Assembly: GCF_014656135.1 (NCBI RefSeq)
Contig: NZ_BNBV01000003.1
Span: forward strand, 310,001-374,000
Length of the DNA: 64,000 nucleotides
Direction: 5' to 3'
DNA from: Streptomyces thermodiastaticus
GTDB taxonomy: Bacteria; Actinomycetota; Actinomycetes; Streptomycetales; Streptomycetaceae
A model generated the notes under the pieces. The model saw only the letters and a list, made by a program, of their open reading frames with translations. It did no database searches and had not been told where the DNA came from. The translations under genes and the position numbers were made by a program. Every line of letters starts with the position of its first letter. Position 1 is the first letter of the stretch. This document shows positions 11,357 through 20,163 of the stretch, piece after piece.

Positions 11357-12864
11357 GCGGGAGCTCCCGGGGGGATGAAGGGCAGTCCTTGCGGCGCGCC
11401 GGACTCGATGAGCCGCCACAGCGCGTCGGTGTCCGCGTGCTGTTCGATCAGGTCGCCGAGCCGGTCGAGCTGCTCCTCGCGCAGCGCGGCGAACGAGGTG
11501 TCCGGTGCCGGCACGAAACGGCGGCCCGCGGCGGCCGCCACCTCGCGCAGGAAGGCCCGCCGGAAGCCGTCCGACTCCAGCGCTCCGTGCCAGTGGGTGC
11601 CCCAGGTGGTACCGAGGCGGCAGCCGTCCAGGAACGGCTCGTCACCACCGTGGACGTCGGCGACCCCGTGGTGGATCTCGTAGCCCTCGACGGGCTCGCC
11701 CAGGGCCCGCCCGGACGGCCGGGCCAGGGTCTTCTCGCGGGCGAACCGCACCCGCACGGGCAGCAGGCCGAGCCCGGCCACGTGCCCGGCACGGCTCTCC
11801 ACCTCGTCCTCGATGTGCTCGCCGAGCACCTGGAAACCGCCGCAGATGCCGAGGACCGGCCGGGACTGTGCGGCGCGGAGTGCCAGCGCGTCGGCGAGTC
11901 CGCGCTCGCGCAGCCACTCAAGGGCACGGACCGTGCCCCGGGTGCCGGGGACGACGACGAGATCGGCGTCCGCCAGTTCCTCCGGCCGGTCCACGAACCG
12001 CACCACGACCCCGGGTTCGGCGGCCAGCGCGTCGACGTCGGTGAAGTTGGACATCAGCGGCACGGCGCACACGGCCACCCGCAGCACGTCCTCGCCGACC
12101 GGGGGCTTGACCGCCGACTCGCGGGCCGCGCCGCGCAGCGACACCGCCATGCCGTCCTCCTCGTCGATGCCGAGGCCGTGCCGGTAGGGCAGCACACCGA
12201 AGGTGCGCCGGCCGGTGAGGTCGTGGAGCATGTCGAGGCCCGGCTGGAGCAGGGACACATCACCTCGGAACTTGTTGACGAGGAATCCGGCCACCAGCCG
12301 CTGGTCCTCGGGGGCGAGCAGGGCGACGGTGCCGAAGAAGGACGCGAACACCCCGCCGCGGTCGATGTCGCCGACGACCAGCACGGGCAGCCGGGCGGCG
12401 CGGGCGAGGCCCATGTTGACGATGTCGGTGCGGCGCAGGTTGATCTCCGCCGGGCTGCCCGCCCCCTCGCAGATCACCACGTCGTGGCTGCGGCGCAGTT
12501 CGGCGAGGCAGTCCAGCACGGTGCCGAGCAGCCGCTCCTGCCGCCCGCCGTGGTAGCCGCGGGCGCTCAGCTCGCCCATCGGCTTGCCCAGCACCACGAC
12601 CTGGCTGCTCTGCTCGCCGCCCGGCTTGAGCAGCACCGGGTTCATCAGCGCGGTCGGCTCGATGCGGCACGCCTGGGCCTGCATGGCCTGGGCGCGCCCG
12701 ATCTCGGCGCCCTCGCGGGTGACGAAGGAGTTGAGGGACATGTTCTGCGCCTTGAACGGCGCCACCTTCACGCCCCGGCGCACCAGCCACCGGCAGATCC
12801 CGGCGGTCACCACGCTCTTGCCGGCGTCGGAGGTGGTGCCGGCCACGAGCAGGCCCCCGCTCAT
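11353..12864 (-). CDS. cobQ: Cobyric acid synthase
   Basis: Glutamine-dependent amidase (503 aa) adding four amides (b, d, e, g) to adenosylcobyrinic acid a,c-diamide. The N-terminal P-loop-like [10 protein letters not shown] is at about residues 9-18, followed by [11 protein letters not shown]. The C-terminal amidotransferase domain has the Cys nucleophile in [10 protein letters not shown] and the catalytic His in W-G-T-H-W-H-G-A-L. The ATG at 12864 overlaps the cobD stop, and its own stop overlaps the cobN start, so cobD-cobQ-cobN are tightly coupled. Confidence 0.94.
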
Positions 12865-13859
12865 GCCGCACCGCCCTTCACCTGGCGGCTTGTCACCCGG
12901 CGGACGGCACGCGGGGCGCCCCGCCCGCGACGGCCGCACAGCAGCTTCGCGCCGGCGCAGGTGGCGAGCGCGAGCCAGCTCACGCGCCGCGAGAGCCGCA
13001 CGGCACGGTCGATGTCCGCCACCTGGACGGTGCGCCCGGTGGAGTTGAGCACCGGCCGGTGCTCCACGCGCCCGGCGTACGACAGGGTGCCGCCCAGCCG
13101 CACCCCGAGCGCCCCGGCGAACGAGGCCTCGACCGCACCGGCGTTGGGGCTGGGATGCGTCGCGGCGTCGGCCCGCCAGGCCCGTACTGCACCTCGCGGG
13201 TCGCCGCCGGCGAGGGCGGCGAGGGCGGCGGTCAGCCGGGCCCCCGGCCACCCGGCCAGGTCGTCGAGGCGGGCCGAGGCCCAGCCGTAGCGGCGGTAGC
13301 GGGGCGAGCGGTGACCGACCATGGCGTCCAGGGTGTTGACGGCCCGGAAGCCGGCGAGTCCCGGCACGCCCGCGACCGCGCCCCACACCAGGGCGCCCAC
13401 CACCGCGTCGGAGGTGTTCTCGGCGACCGACTCCACCACGGCCCGGGCGATGCCGTCGGCGTCCAGGGCGTGCGGGTCGCGTCCGCACAGATGCGGCAGC
13501 CGCGCCCGCGCGGCCGCCACGTCGCCCGCCTCCAGCGCGCGGGCGATGACGCGGGCTTCGCGGGCGAGGGAGGTTCCGCCGACCACCGTCCAGGTGGCGG
13601 CGCCGGTCAGCAGGACGGAGGCGGTGGGGGAGCGGCGGACGGCGCGTGCGGCGAGAGCCGACACCGCTACGGCGCCACCGGCGCACAGCGCGGTGTGCAA
13701 TGCGCCCCAGCCGCGGTGGTCCTTCCACAGCACACGTTCGACGGCGCCGGCGGCCCGCCCGAACACGGCGACCGGATGCCCGCGGCGCGGATCGCCGAGG
13801 AGCAGGTCACCGAGGAGGCCGGCGGTGGCGCCGTACGCGTAGACGCGAGCGGCACCCAT
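12861..13859 (-). CDS. cobD: Adenosylcobinamide-phosphate synthase (CbiB/CobD)
   Basis: Integral membrane enzyme (332 aa) that condenses adenosylcobyric acid with aminopropanol phosphate. Typical family sequences are [40 protein letters not shown] and H-P-S-P-N-A-G. Several hydrophobic helices are present. The ATG at 13859 lacks an obvious Shine-Dalgarno and lies 4 nt after the stop of a 20-codon leader ORF. Translation is therefore probably coupled to that leader. This is the first enzyme gene after the AdoCbl riboswitch. Confidence 0.93.
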   Translation of the reverse strand: MGAARVYAYGATAGLLGDLLLGDPRRGHPVAVFGRAAGAVERVLWKDHRGWGALHTALCAGGAVAVSALAARAVRRSPTASVLLTGAATWTVVGGTSLAREARVIARALEAGDVAAARARLPHLCGRDPHALDADGIARAVVESVAENTSDAVVGALVWGAVAGVPGLAGFRAVNTLDAMVGHRSPRYRRYGWASARLDDLAGWPGARLTAALAALAGGDPRGAVRAWRADAATHPSPNAGAVEASFAGALGVRLGGTLSYAGRVEHRPVLNSTGRTVQVADIDRAVRLSRRVSWLALATCAGAKLLCGRRGRGAPRAVRRVTSRQVKGGAA

Positions 13860-13863
13860 GGGG

Positions 13864-13926
13864 TCAGCCGATCGCGGGGGCTTTACGGGAGACGTCGTTG
13901 ATGAGCCTGAACCGGCAGCCGCGCAT
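13864..13926 (-). CDS. 20-residue leader ORF between AdoCbl riboswitch and cobD
   Basis: A short reading frame with ATG at 13926 has a good ribosome site (GAGGA, 13935-13939, 8-nt spacing). It encodes MRGCRFRLINDVSRKAPAIG and ends in TGA 4 nt before the cobD ATG. A small hairpin (CAGGG/CCCTG, 13943-13947 and 13956-13960) lies between the riboswitch and its ribosome site. The peptide is basic with one Cys and resembles nothing I know. Most likely it lets the riboswitch control cobD by translational coupling, as the cobD start itself has no ribosome site. Whether the peptide has its own role is unknown. Confidence 0.6.
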   Translation of the reverse strand: MRGCRFRLINDVSRKAPAIG

Positions 13927-13964
13927 GGGATGTGTCCTCACTCAGGGTGTCCACGCCCTGGTTC

Positions 13965-14095
13965 GACGAAAACCGGCGGTGAGAGTTCCTGGCTCCCGGG
14001 GAGGTCTCCCCGGTCACAGTGGCGGGACCGCGCCGGATTCGCACCGGGCTTCCTCTCGTGCCGCCGTAACTGGCCACGGAAGTCCACCACGCCCC
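13965..14095 (-). promoter_or_regulatory. Adenosylcobalamin riboswitch
   Basis: On the minus strand the region contains the hallmarks of the cobalamin riboswitch. These are GCCCGGTGCGAATCCGG (core, about 14032-14048), GTCCCGCCACTGTGACC, paired GGGGAGACCTCCCC and the B12 box GAGCCAGGAACTCT at 13981-13994. It lies 39 bp upstream of the leader ORF preceding cobD and should shut down the whole cob operon when coenzyme B12 is plentiful. The 5' boundary is approximate. Its distance from the leader ribosome site and the small hairpin in between favour translational rather than purely transcriptional control, which is inference. Confidence 0.93.
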
Positions 14096-14270
14096 GCGAA
14101 CACCCGTCAACTCCGCCCTGACCTGCGACGCCCTGGTGTGCTGAGGCCCACACCGGCGCCGGGTGACCCGGGGGTGTGCGACGGTCGCCCGGGTCTTGTG
14201 TGCGGCGAGAGAACGACAGGACTCCCCGGGGCACGGGTGGCCCCGGCAAGTCGCCGGACGCTGTGGGCCG
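14096..14270. other. Intergenic region upstream of the cob riboswitch
   Basis: This stretch holds the cob operon promoter (minus strand), which I could not pin to clear hexamers. The gene on the other side, the small Pit-associated membrane protein, also runs on the minus strand and ends at 14292, so any terminator for it must lie here. No convincing ORF with a ribosome site was found. Confidence 0.4.
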
Positions 14271-14308
14271 CTTCAGCCCACGATGAGGTCTTCAGCCCAC
14301 GATGAGGT
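14271..14308. repeat. Exact 19-bp tandem duplication of a gene 3' end
   Basis: The 19-mer CTTCAGCCCACGATGAGGT occurs at 14271-14289 and again at 14290-14308 with no gap. The right-hand copy contains the last codons and stop (TCA on the plus strand, 14292-14294) of the small membrane protein. The left-hand copy repeats the same ending just past it. Confidence 0.95.
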
Positions 14309-14513
14309 AGATCCCGTAGGCCACGGCCGCCGCGCACAGTGCGAAGCACGTGTACGCCCCGGCCGTGGCGGCCACGGCGCGCTCGCCGCGGGTCGCGGCG
14401 GCCTCGCGCCGGGACAGCCCGGCGATACCGAGGGTGAACAGGGTCACCAGGGCGACGGTGACCACGAGGCTGACGCCGAACACGGAGCCGAGTGCTGCCC
14501 AGTCGATCTTCAT
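14292..14513 (-). CDS. Small two-helix membrane protein, Pit-associated
   Basis: 73-aa protein with two transmembrane helices (about residues 10-32 and 50-70) joined by a basic cytoplasmic-looking loop (S-R-R-E-A-A-A-T-R-G-E-R). It follows the Pit phosphate transporter by 52 bp on the same strand and is probably cotranscribed with it. I recall that Streptomyces pit genes are often followed by such a small ORF, but no function can be read from the sequence. The ATG at 14513 is used. Its 3' end is tandemly duplicated downstream. Confidence 0.75.
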   Translation of the reverse strand: MKIDWAALGSVFGVSLVVTVALVTLFTLGIAGLSRREAAATRGERAVAATAGAYTCFALCAAAVAYGIYLIVG

Positions 14514-14565
14514 GCTGTAGCTGCTTTCCTGCGACCGGCGCGGTGAGCCGGTGCGATGCGGTGGG

Positions 14566-15900
14566 TCAGACGGCCGCAGCCGGCGGGGTCGCCGCGGGCG
14601 CGGGGGCGGGGGAGACCGACTCGGCGGCCGGGGACACGGGCGCGGGGGCCGTGGGCTGGGCCGGGACGGTCGCCGTCGGTCCGTCGGCGGGCGCCGGCGC
14701 CGGGGCGGTGTCCTCGGCGGCGGGGGCGGGCTGGCCGGCGGCCGGCGGGGCCACGGCGGCCAGGGCCTGGGTCACCACACCGGCCGGCTCCTCGGCCGTC
14801 GCCGCAGGCCCGGCGACGTTGGTGTGGTCGACGACCTGGCGACGGGAGATCAGCCAGATCGCGGCGCTGGAGGCCACCAGGAACACCGCGACGAGCGCGG
14901 TGCCCCAGTCGCCGAGCCCGGTCACGGCCTCGGCGCCCGCGCCGACCAGGGCGGCCGCAGGAAGGGTGAGCACCCAGGCCACGGTCATGCGCCCGGCGGT
15001 GGACCAGCGCACCACGCCGCCCCTGCGGCCCAGGCCGGCGCCCATCACCGCGCCGGACACCACATGCGTGGTGGACAGCGAGAAGCCCAGGTGCGAGGAG
15101 GCGAGGATGGCGGTGGCCGCGCTGGTCTGGGCAGCGAAGCCCTGCTGCGGCTGAAGGTCGGTCAGGCCCGTGCCCATGGTGCGGATGATGCGCCAGCCGC
15201 CGATGTAGGTGCCGAGCGCGATCGCCAGGCCGGCGGAGAGGATCACCCAGGTGGGAGGGTTGGAGCCGGGGGCCAGGGCACCGCCGGCGATCAGGGCCAG
15301 GGTGATGACGCCCATCGTCTTCTGCGCGTCGTTGGTGCCGTGGGCCAGGGAGACCAGGCCGGCGGAGGCGATCTGTCCGGCGCGGTGGCCCTTCTCGGCC
15401 GCCTTGCCGTCCTTCCCGCCGATCGTGTACGACAGCCGGGTCGCGACCGCCGCGGCGATACCCGCGACGACCGGGGCGGCCACCGCCGGCAGCACGACCT
15501 TGGTGATCAGTGCCCCGCCGTGCACCGCGTCGGGGCCGGCCGAGGCGAGGGTGGCGCCGACCAGACCACCCATCAGGGCGTGCGAGGAGCTGGAGGGGAG
15601 CCCGACCAGCCAGGTCAGCAGGTTCCAGAGAATGGCGCCGACCAGAGCGGCGAAAATGACCTCGGGACGAATGCCGGACTCGTCGACGAGACCCTTGGAG
15701 ATCGTGTTGGCGACCTCGACGGAGAGGAAAGCGCCCACGAGGTTGAGCGCGGCGGACATGGTCACCGCGACCTTGGGCTTGAGCGCGCCGGTGGAGATGG
15801 TGGTGGCCATCGCGTTGGCGGTGTCGTGGAAACCGTTCGTGAAATCGAACGCGAGTGCGGTTATCACCACAATCGCGAGGATCAGCGAGAAGCCTTCCAT
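14566..15900 (-). CDS. pitH: Low-affinity inorganic phosphate transporter, Pit family
   Basis: Membrane transporter (444 aa) importing metal-phosphate by proton symport. Both halves of the Pit repeat are visible: G-F-H-D-T-A-N-A-M-A-T near residue 22 and G-T-N-D-A-Q-K-T-M-G near 190. The P-S-S-S-S-H-A-L signature lies near residue 103. About ten helices precede a Pro/Ala-rich soluble C-terminal tail (about 385-444), which is dispensable-looking and common in Streptomyces. The ATG at 15900 is used. A PHO-box-like repeat lies 49-70 bp upstream, predicting PhoP control. It heads a unit with the small membrane protein downstream. Confidence 0.92.
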   Translation of the reverse strand: MEGFSLILAIVVITALAFDFTNGFHDTANAMATTISTGALKPKVAVTMSAALNLVGAFLSVEVANTISKGLVDESGIRPEVIFAALVGAILWNLLTWLVGLPSSSSHALMGGLVGATLASAGPDAVHGGALITKVVLPAVAAPVVAGIAAAVATRLSYTIGGKDGKAAEKGHRAGQIASAGLVSLAHGTNDAQKTMGVITLALIAGGALAPGSNPPTWVILSAGLAIALGTYIGGWRIIRTMGTGLTDLQPQQGFAAQTSAATAILASSHLGFSLSTTHVVSGAVMGAGLGRRGGVVRWSTAGRMTVAWVLTLPAAALVGAGAEAVTGLGDWGTALVAVFLVASSAAIWLISRRQVVDHTNVAGPAATAEEPAGVVTQALAAVAPPAAGQPAPAAEDTAPAPAPADGPTATVPAQPTAPAPVSPAAESVSPAPAPAATPPAAAV

Positions 15901-15937
15901 TTACCCAGGCAATCGTTCGAGCGTCATTGGCCGGTTG

Positions 15938-15970
15938 AAGGTAGGTAACGATGGTGAACAGAAGATGAAC
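15938..15970 (-). promoter_or_regulatory. PHO box (PhoP-binding direct repeats) upstream of pitH
   Basis: On the minus strand two 11-bp direct repeat units, GTTCATCTTCT (15970-15960) and GTTCACCATCG (15959-15949), match the Streptomyces PhoP unit GTTCACC-N4. A more degenerate third unit TTACCTACCTT follows (15948-15938). The site is placed just upstream of the phosphate transporter gene. Direction of regulation cannot be told from the sequence. Confidence 0.75.
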
Positions 15971-16052
15971 TGGGGCGGTCGGGGCGGTGTCCGGTTGCGT
16001 CGCCACCCATTCCGTTTGTGTCCGTTTGCCGCACGACCGAAAGGATCACGCC

Positions 16053-16748
16053 ATGGCTGACCGGCCGCGGGACGAGCACCGGGCCGCGCGGCCACGGAAG
16101 GCGACCGGCGAGGAGGCGGACGCCTGGCGGGACCTGGTGGCCACGGCCCGGCGCACCGCGGCGGACGGCCTGGTCGTCGGCACCTCCGGCAACGTGTCGG
16201 TGCGGGTGGGCGACACCGTGCTGGTCACGCCGTCCGGCGTACCTTACGACCGGCTCACGCCCGACGACGTCACCGGGGTGGACCTCGACGGACGGCAGGT
16301 GCTCGGGACGCTGGTGCCCACCAGCGAGCTGCCCCTGCACCTGGCGGTCTACCGCACCACCGACGCCGGTGCCGTCGTCCACACCCACGCCGTGCACGCC
16401 ACGGCCGTCTCCACGCTGGTGCCCGAGCTGCCCCTGGTCCATTACATGGCCGCCGCGCTCGGCGGCCCGGTGCGCGTCGCGCCGTACGCCGCCTACGGCA
16501 CCGAGGAACTGGCCGAGAACATGCTGCGCGCCCTGGCCGGCCGCTCCGGGTGCCTGCTGCAGAACCACGGCACCGTCACCTGCGGCGCCACCCTCGACCA
16601 GGCCTTCGACCGCACCGCCCAGCTGGAGTGGATGTGCCGGCTGTGGCTGACCGCCTCGTCCGTGCCCGGGCTGACCCCCAGCCTGCTCACTTGCGGGCAG
16701 CTCGCCGAGGTCCAGGAACGGATGCGCGGCTACGGCCAGCGGCGCTGA
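16053..16748 (+). CDS. Class II aldolase/adducin family protein
   Basis: 231-aa zinc-dependent aldolase of the fuculose/ribulose-phosphate family. The phosphate-binding S-G-N-V-S-V-R, the S-E-L-P-L-H-L-A-V-Y segment containing the catalytic acid, the metal-binding H-T-H-A-V-H and the later Q-N-H-G-T are all in the expected order. The ATG at 16053 follows a GAAAGGA ribosome site; the longer frame upstream is intergenic. It is divergent from pitH. The substrate is unknown: fuculose-1-phosphate, methylthioribulose-1-phosphate or another sugar phosphate are possible, and no pathway neighbours help. Confidence 0.85.
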   Translation: MADRPRDEHRAARPRKATGEEADAWRDLVATARRTAADGLVVGTSGNVSVRVGDTVLVTPSGVPYDRLTPDDVTGVDLDGRQVLGTLVPTSELPLHLAVYRTTDAGAVVHTHAVHATAVSTLVPELPLVHYMAAALGGPVRVAPYAAYGTEELAENMLRALAGRSGCLLQNHGTVTCGATLDQAFDRTAQLEWMCRLWLTASSVPGLTPSLLTCGQLAEVQERMRGYGQRR

Positions 16749-16941
16749 CGGACCGGGAACGCGCGGGCGCGGCAGGCGGCGGGCCGAGCGCCTGGAGACG
16801 CGGTCCCGGGGGCGGGGAGGCGTCCCCGCGCCGGGGACAGGGCCGGGAACGCGGGCCGCCGCCCCCGCGCGTCGCGGGAGCATGTCACCCCGGCCGCTTC
16901 TCCCGCTGGCCGGTGCGGCGGTCCGCCCGGACACTGGTTGC

Positions 16942-18069
16942 GTGCGGACAGTCACAGCGACGGCCACGGCCGTCACCGCGGTTCTGGCGGCCGGCGCGGC
17001 GGGCGTCGCCGCCGGGCGGCTCGCCAGCGACGCGGCGCTCAAGGCGCCCGCGGGCCGGCCCCTGCCCACCGAACCCCGGCTCACCGTGCACGGCACGGCC
17101 GCTGGACAGATCACCCTCACCCGGGACCTCGCCTCGTTGCGGCCCGGCACCTACGGCCTGGCCGGCAACGGCTCGCACGCGGTCGTCGGCCCGGTGCTGG
17201 CCGACGCCCCGCACCAGCCCGACACCGTCGTACGCCGCCTGGAGCGCGTCACGCACGGCGTGCTGAACCCCGGCGACAAGGTGTGGCTCACCCCGAACCT
17301 GCACGTCGGCACCCCCCGCACCGCCCTCGGTCTGCACCACCGGGACGTCGAGGTGCCGGGCGAACTGGGCCCGCTGCCCGCCTGGTACCTGCCGGGTGTC
17401 CGTGCGACCTGGGTGATCACCGTGCACGGACTGGGCACCACCCGGGAGCTGCCCATGAACGTCATGGGTTTCCTGCACCACCGGCACTTCCCGGTCCTGG
17501 ACGTCACCTGCCGCGGCGACCCCGGCGCCCCGCGCTCCCCGGACGGCCTGAACCATCTCGGCCAGAGCGAGTGGCGGGACCTGGACGCCGCGCTCCGCTA
17601 CGCCGTGCGGCAGGGCGCGGACCGGGTCGTGCTGTACGGCTGGTCCACCGGGGCGACCATGGCGCTGTGCACGGCGTTGCGATCGGACCTGCGTGACCGG
17701 GTCTCCGGGCTGATCCTGGACTCGCCGGTGCTCGACTGGGAGACGACGCTGCGGGCCCTGGCCAGGGCACGGCACATGCCGGGCGCCCTGCTGCCGCTCG
17801 CGGTACGCGCCGCGCAGGGCCGCACCGGGCTGCACCGCGACGGGCTCGCCGGCATCGCCGACCCCGCGGGGCTCGCCGTGCCGACCCTCGTCGTCCACGG
17901 CCCCGGCGACGAAGTGGCCCCCTGGCACCTGTCGAGACGGCTCGCCTCCGGCCGCCCCAACCTGATCGCCCTGCACATCGTGCCCGACGCGCCGCACGGA
18001 GCCATGTGGAACGCCGACCCCGCGTCCTACGAAGAGGCACTGCGTCGTTTCCTCACGCCTTTGATGTGA
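16942..18069 (+). CDS. Alpha/beta hydrolase, probably membrane-anchored
   Basis: 375-aa hydrolase. A hydrophobic N-terminal segment (about residues 5-27) suggests a signal anchor or secretion, followed by a roughly 120-residue beta-rich region. The hydrolase fold then has H-G-L-G-T-T-R-E (oxyanion loop), nucleophile elbow G-W-S-T-G (Ser235), L-D-S-P-V-L-D-W, the acid in V-H-G-P-G-D-E-V and the His in P-D-A-P-H-G-A-M-W. I prefer the GTG at 16942 over an in-frame ATG at 16882, because the former begins at the predicted anchor. Substrate unknown. The stop region begins a tandem repeat array. Confidence 0.78.
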   Translation: MRTVTATATAVTAVLAAGAAGVAAGRLASDAALKAPAGRPLPTEPRLTVHGTAAGQITLTRDLASLRPGTYGLAGNGSHAVVGPVLADAPHQPDTVVRRLERVTHGVLNPGDKVWLTPNLHVGTPRTALGLHHRDVEVPGELGPLPAWYLPGVRATWVITVHGLGTTRELPMNVMGFLHHRHFPVLDVTCRGDPGAPRSPDGLNHLGQSEWRDLDAALRYAVRQGADRVVLYGWSTGATMALCTALRSDLRDRVSGLILDSPVLDWETTLRALARARHMPGALLPLAVRAAQGRTGLHRDGLAGIADPAGLAVPTLVVHGPGDEVAPWHLSRRLASGRPNLIALHIVPDAPHGAMWNADPASYEEALRRFLTPLM

Positions 18070-18201
18070 GGCGACTGATGTGAGGCGACGCACGTGGTGC
18101 GGGGCCATGGCCTCGGCATCGATGTGAGACGACGCATCCGGCGCGGGGCCATGGCCGCGATGTGAGGCGACGTATCCGGTGCGGGCGATGCCGCTTGCGT
18201 G
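18063..18201 (+). repeat. Degenerate tandem repeats starting at a stop codon
   Basis: Units beginning GATGTGAGGCGAC start at 18063 (14 bp, containing the TGA stop of the hydrolase), 18077, 18121 and 18159. The longer units continue with GCAT/GCAC, CCGGTGCGG or similar, and GGCCATGGCC. Unit length varies (14, 44, 38, about 43 bp). A fainter fifth copy may follow at 18202. No reading frame with a ribosome site uses the array. Confidence 0.8.
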
Positions 18202-18534
18202 GAGCGACGCTCCTGGTGCGACGCCCGGGGCGACGCGGTCGGCACGCGGCGGGCCGCGTCACCCCGCGGACAGCGGGGCCATCACCCCATCGGGGCGGAT
18301 TCCGCTTGTCGCCGGCGGCGGGCCCGGGCGGGGCCCGCCGCTGCCCGGTCCGTGCCCGGTCCCGTGCCGCGCCGCCCCGCCGGCCGTGCGCACGTCAAAG
18401 GCGTCCCCGACCCGGTACGGGCCGCCGCCGGACCGCTCGTCCACCGCCGCCCCAACTCGCGTGCACTACCTTTCGTCTGGCCCGTCGAGGCGTTCCGTTT
18501 GGGTTTTCGCAGCGGCAGCAGGAAGACTGCACCC
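18202..18534. other. Intergenic region upstream of the 542-aa conserved gene
   Basis: This GC-rich spacer lies between the repeat array and the GTG at 18535. It presumably carries that gene's promoter; a GGAAG ribosome site lies at 18521-18525. Long open frames pass through it on several strands but are typical high-GC shadows without ribosome sites. I see no RNA gene or strong terminator. Confidence 0.4.
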
Positions 18535-20163
18535 GTGACGTCCCGTACCCCACGCGACTCCAGGCTTCGACTCGTCCGCCCGCGGCCCCTGGCCGCCGCC
18601 CCACGAGCCGTGAACCAGCGGCGCCCGCGCCGCACCGTGCCCCGCCCGCCGGAGGGCACCCCCGCACCATCGGAGCTGGCCCGCATGGCGCGTGCCCGCC
18701 TGGCCGGGGCGGTCCGCATCGCCCGGTGGGCCGACGCCTGTCTCGGGCCCGGCCGGGACGAGGCGGGCGTCGACGGCAAGGCCACCCTCTCCGACCGGAC
18801 CGCCGCCCGGGCCGCCCACGATCTGGACCTGACCGTGGCCCAGGCCCGCGCCGACTGGGACACCGCCCGCCTCACCGGCCTCGTCGAGGTGCACGGCGAC
18901 AGCGCGCGCCCCGGATGGCGGCTGCGGGCCTGGGACCACGACGACAGTGCCGTGCTGCGCGGCTGGGTCGCGCTGTTCGACGCCTGGCCGCTCGTCTGCC
19001 CGGAACCCGAGGGGCACGAGTCGGCCGCCGTCGCCGAGGTCGTCTCGGCCATGCCGCAGGTGCTGTCCTTCCTCCAGCTCTCCGCCGGGCCCGTACCCGT
19101 CGACCAGCTCCTCGACCTGCTGCGGCAGCGCGTGACCGAGCTGCGCACCGAACGCTGCGAGGTTCCCTACGACCCCGCCTCGGGCCCCGCGCCGGTGCGC
19201 GCCCCGAGCATCGTCCAGCAGCCGGTGTCCGGCCCCGACGACACCCGGACGGCGGGGGCGGCCCCGGACGCGGAGGCACCTCGGCAGCCCCGCCCCGCGT
19301 CACGGCTCGCGCTCGCCTCCGTGGCCTCCGGCACGGAAGTCGGGCCCGCCGCGGCGGCCGCAGCGCGGCCCGGCGACCGCACGGCGGACGGCGACGGCCG
19401 CGTCGCGGCGCCGGCCGGGCCCCCCGCGGAGGTCGAGGCGGCCGCGCTGGTGCCGCTGCTCGACTGGGCGCTCGGGGCCCTCGCCTCCGTCGGGGCGCTC
19501 ACCTACGGCGACGGGCAGGCCACCCTCACCCCGCTCGGCAGCTGGGCGGTGTGGGTCAAGCTGGAGCAGATCTGCGTCGCCGCGCAGAGCCCGGCCGGCA
19601 ACATCGAGCAGTCGGCGGAGCACATGCTCCGCGGCTGTGCCCAGCTGCGGCCGAACGCGGCCCGCGCCGAGTACCGGGCCTGGCTCGCCGCCCGCCCGGT
19701 GGGCAGTGCCGTCGCCGAGCTGCTCGCCGCCGCCCGCGGCGACGACGCCCTGCTGCGCGGGCTCGCCTTCGAGGCGCTGCGGGTCGTCGGCGCACCCGCC
19801 GAAGCCGACGTCAGGGCCGTGCTCGACGAGCCCACGCTGCGGCCCTACGCCCTGCTGTGGCTGGCCGAGCACGACGGCGTCGATCCGGAGGACGCCCACG
19901 AGGTCCTCACCCGCGAGGAGGCCACCTGGCTGTGGGTGGACACCGCCGCGGCCGTCGCCGACCACGGGGAGGCCGAGATGCTGGTGCGGCATCTGGAGAC
20001 CGCGGTGCAGCCGACGGTGCCCGCCCTGCTCGACGAGGTGCGGGCCGTGGGGCACCCCCGCACGGTGCAGGTGCTGGTCGCGCTCGCGGCCGCGCACCCC
20101 GACCCGGCCCTGGCCAAGCTCGTCCGCCGGGCCGCCTTCCAGGTCCACACCGGCGCGAGCTGA
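18535..20163 (+). CDS. Conserved actinobacterial protein of unknown function
   Basis: 542-aa protein I do not recognise by function. The first 45 residues are basic and Pro-rich. Residues 60-130 look like a winged-helix (T-L-S-D-R-T-A-A-R-A-A-H-D-L, then E-V-H-G-D-S-A-R-P-G-W-R-L). A disordered acidic/Ala/Pro linker covers about 205-300. The C-terminal 230 residues are Ala-rich helices of HEAT-like character (A-L-L-R-G-L-A-F-E-A-L-R-V-V-G). The GTG at 18535 follows GGAAG with 9-nt spacing; the long upstream extension is the intergenic repeat zone. It could be a regulator or scaffold. Confidence 0.65.
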   Translation: MTSRTPRDSRLRLVRPRPLAAAPRAVNQRRPRRTVPRPPEGTPAPSELARMARARLAGAVRIARWADACLGPGRDEAGVDGKATLSDRTAARAAHDLDLTVAQARADWDTARLTGLVEVHGDSARPGWRLRAWDHDDSAVLRGWVALFDAWPLVCPEPEGHESAAVAEVVSAMPQVLSFLQLSAGPVPVDQLLDLLRQRVTELRTERCEVPYDPASGPAPVRAPSIVQQPVSGPDDTRTAGAAPDAEAPRQPRPASRLALASVASGTEVGPAAAAAARPGDRTADGDGRVAAPAGPPAEVEAAALVPLLDWALGALASVGALTYGDGQATLTPLGSWAVWVKLEQICVAAQSPAGNIEQSAEHMLRGCAQLRPNAARAEYRAWLAARPVGSAVAELLAAARGDDALLRGLAFEALRVVGAPAEADVRAVLDEPTLRPYALLWLAEHDGVDPEDAHEVLTREEATWLWVDTAAAVADHGEAEMLVRHLETAVQPTVPALLDEVRAVGHPRTVQVLVALAAAHPDPALAKLVRRAAFQVHTGAS

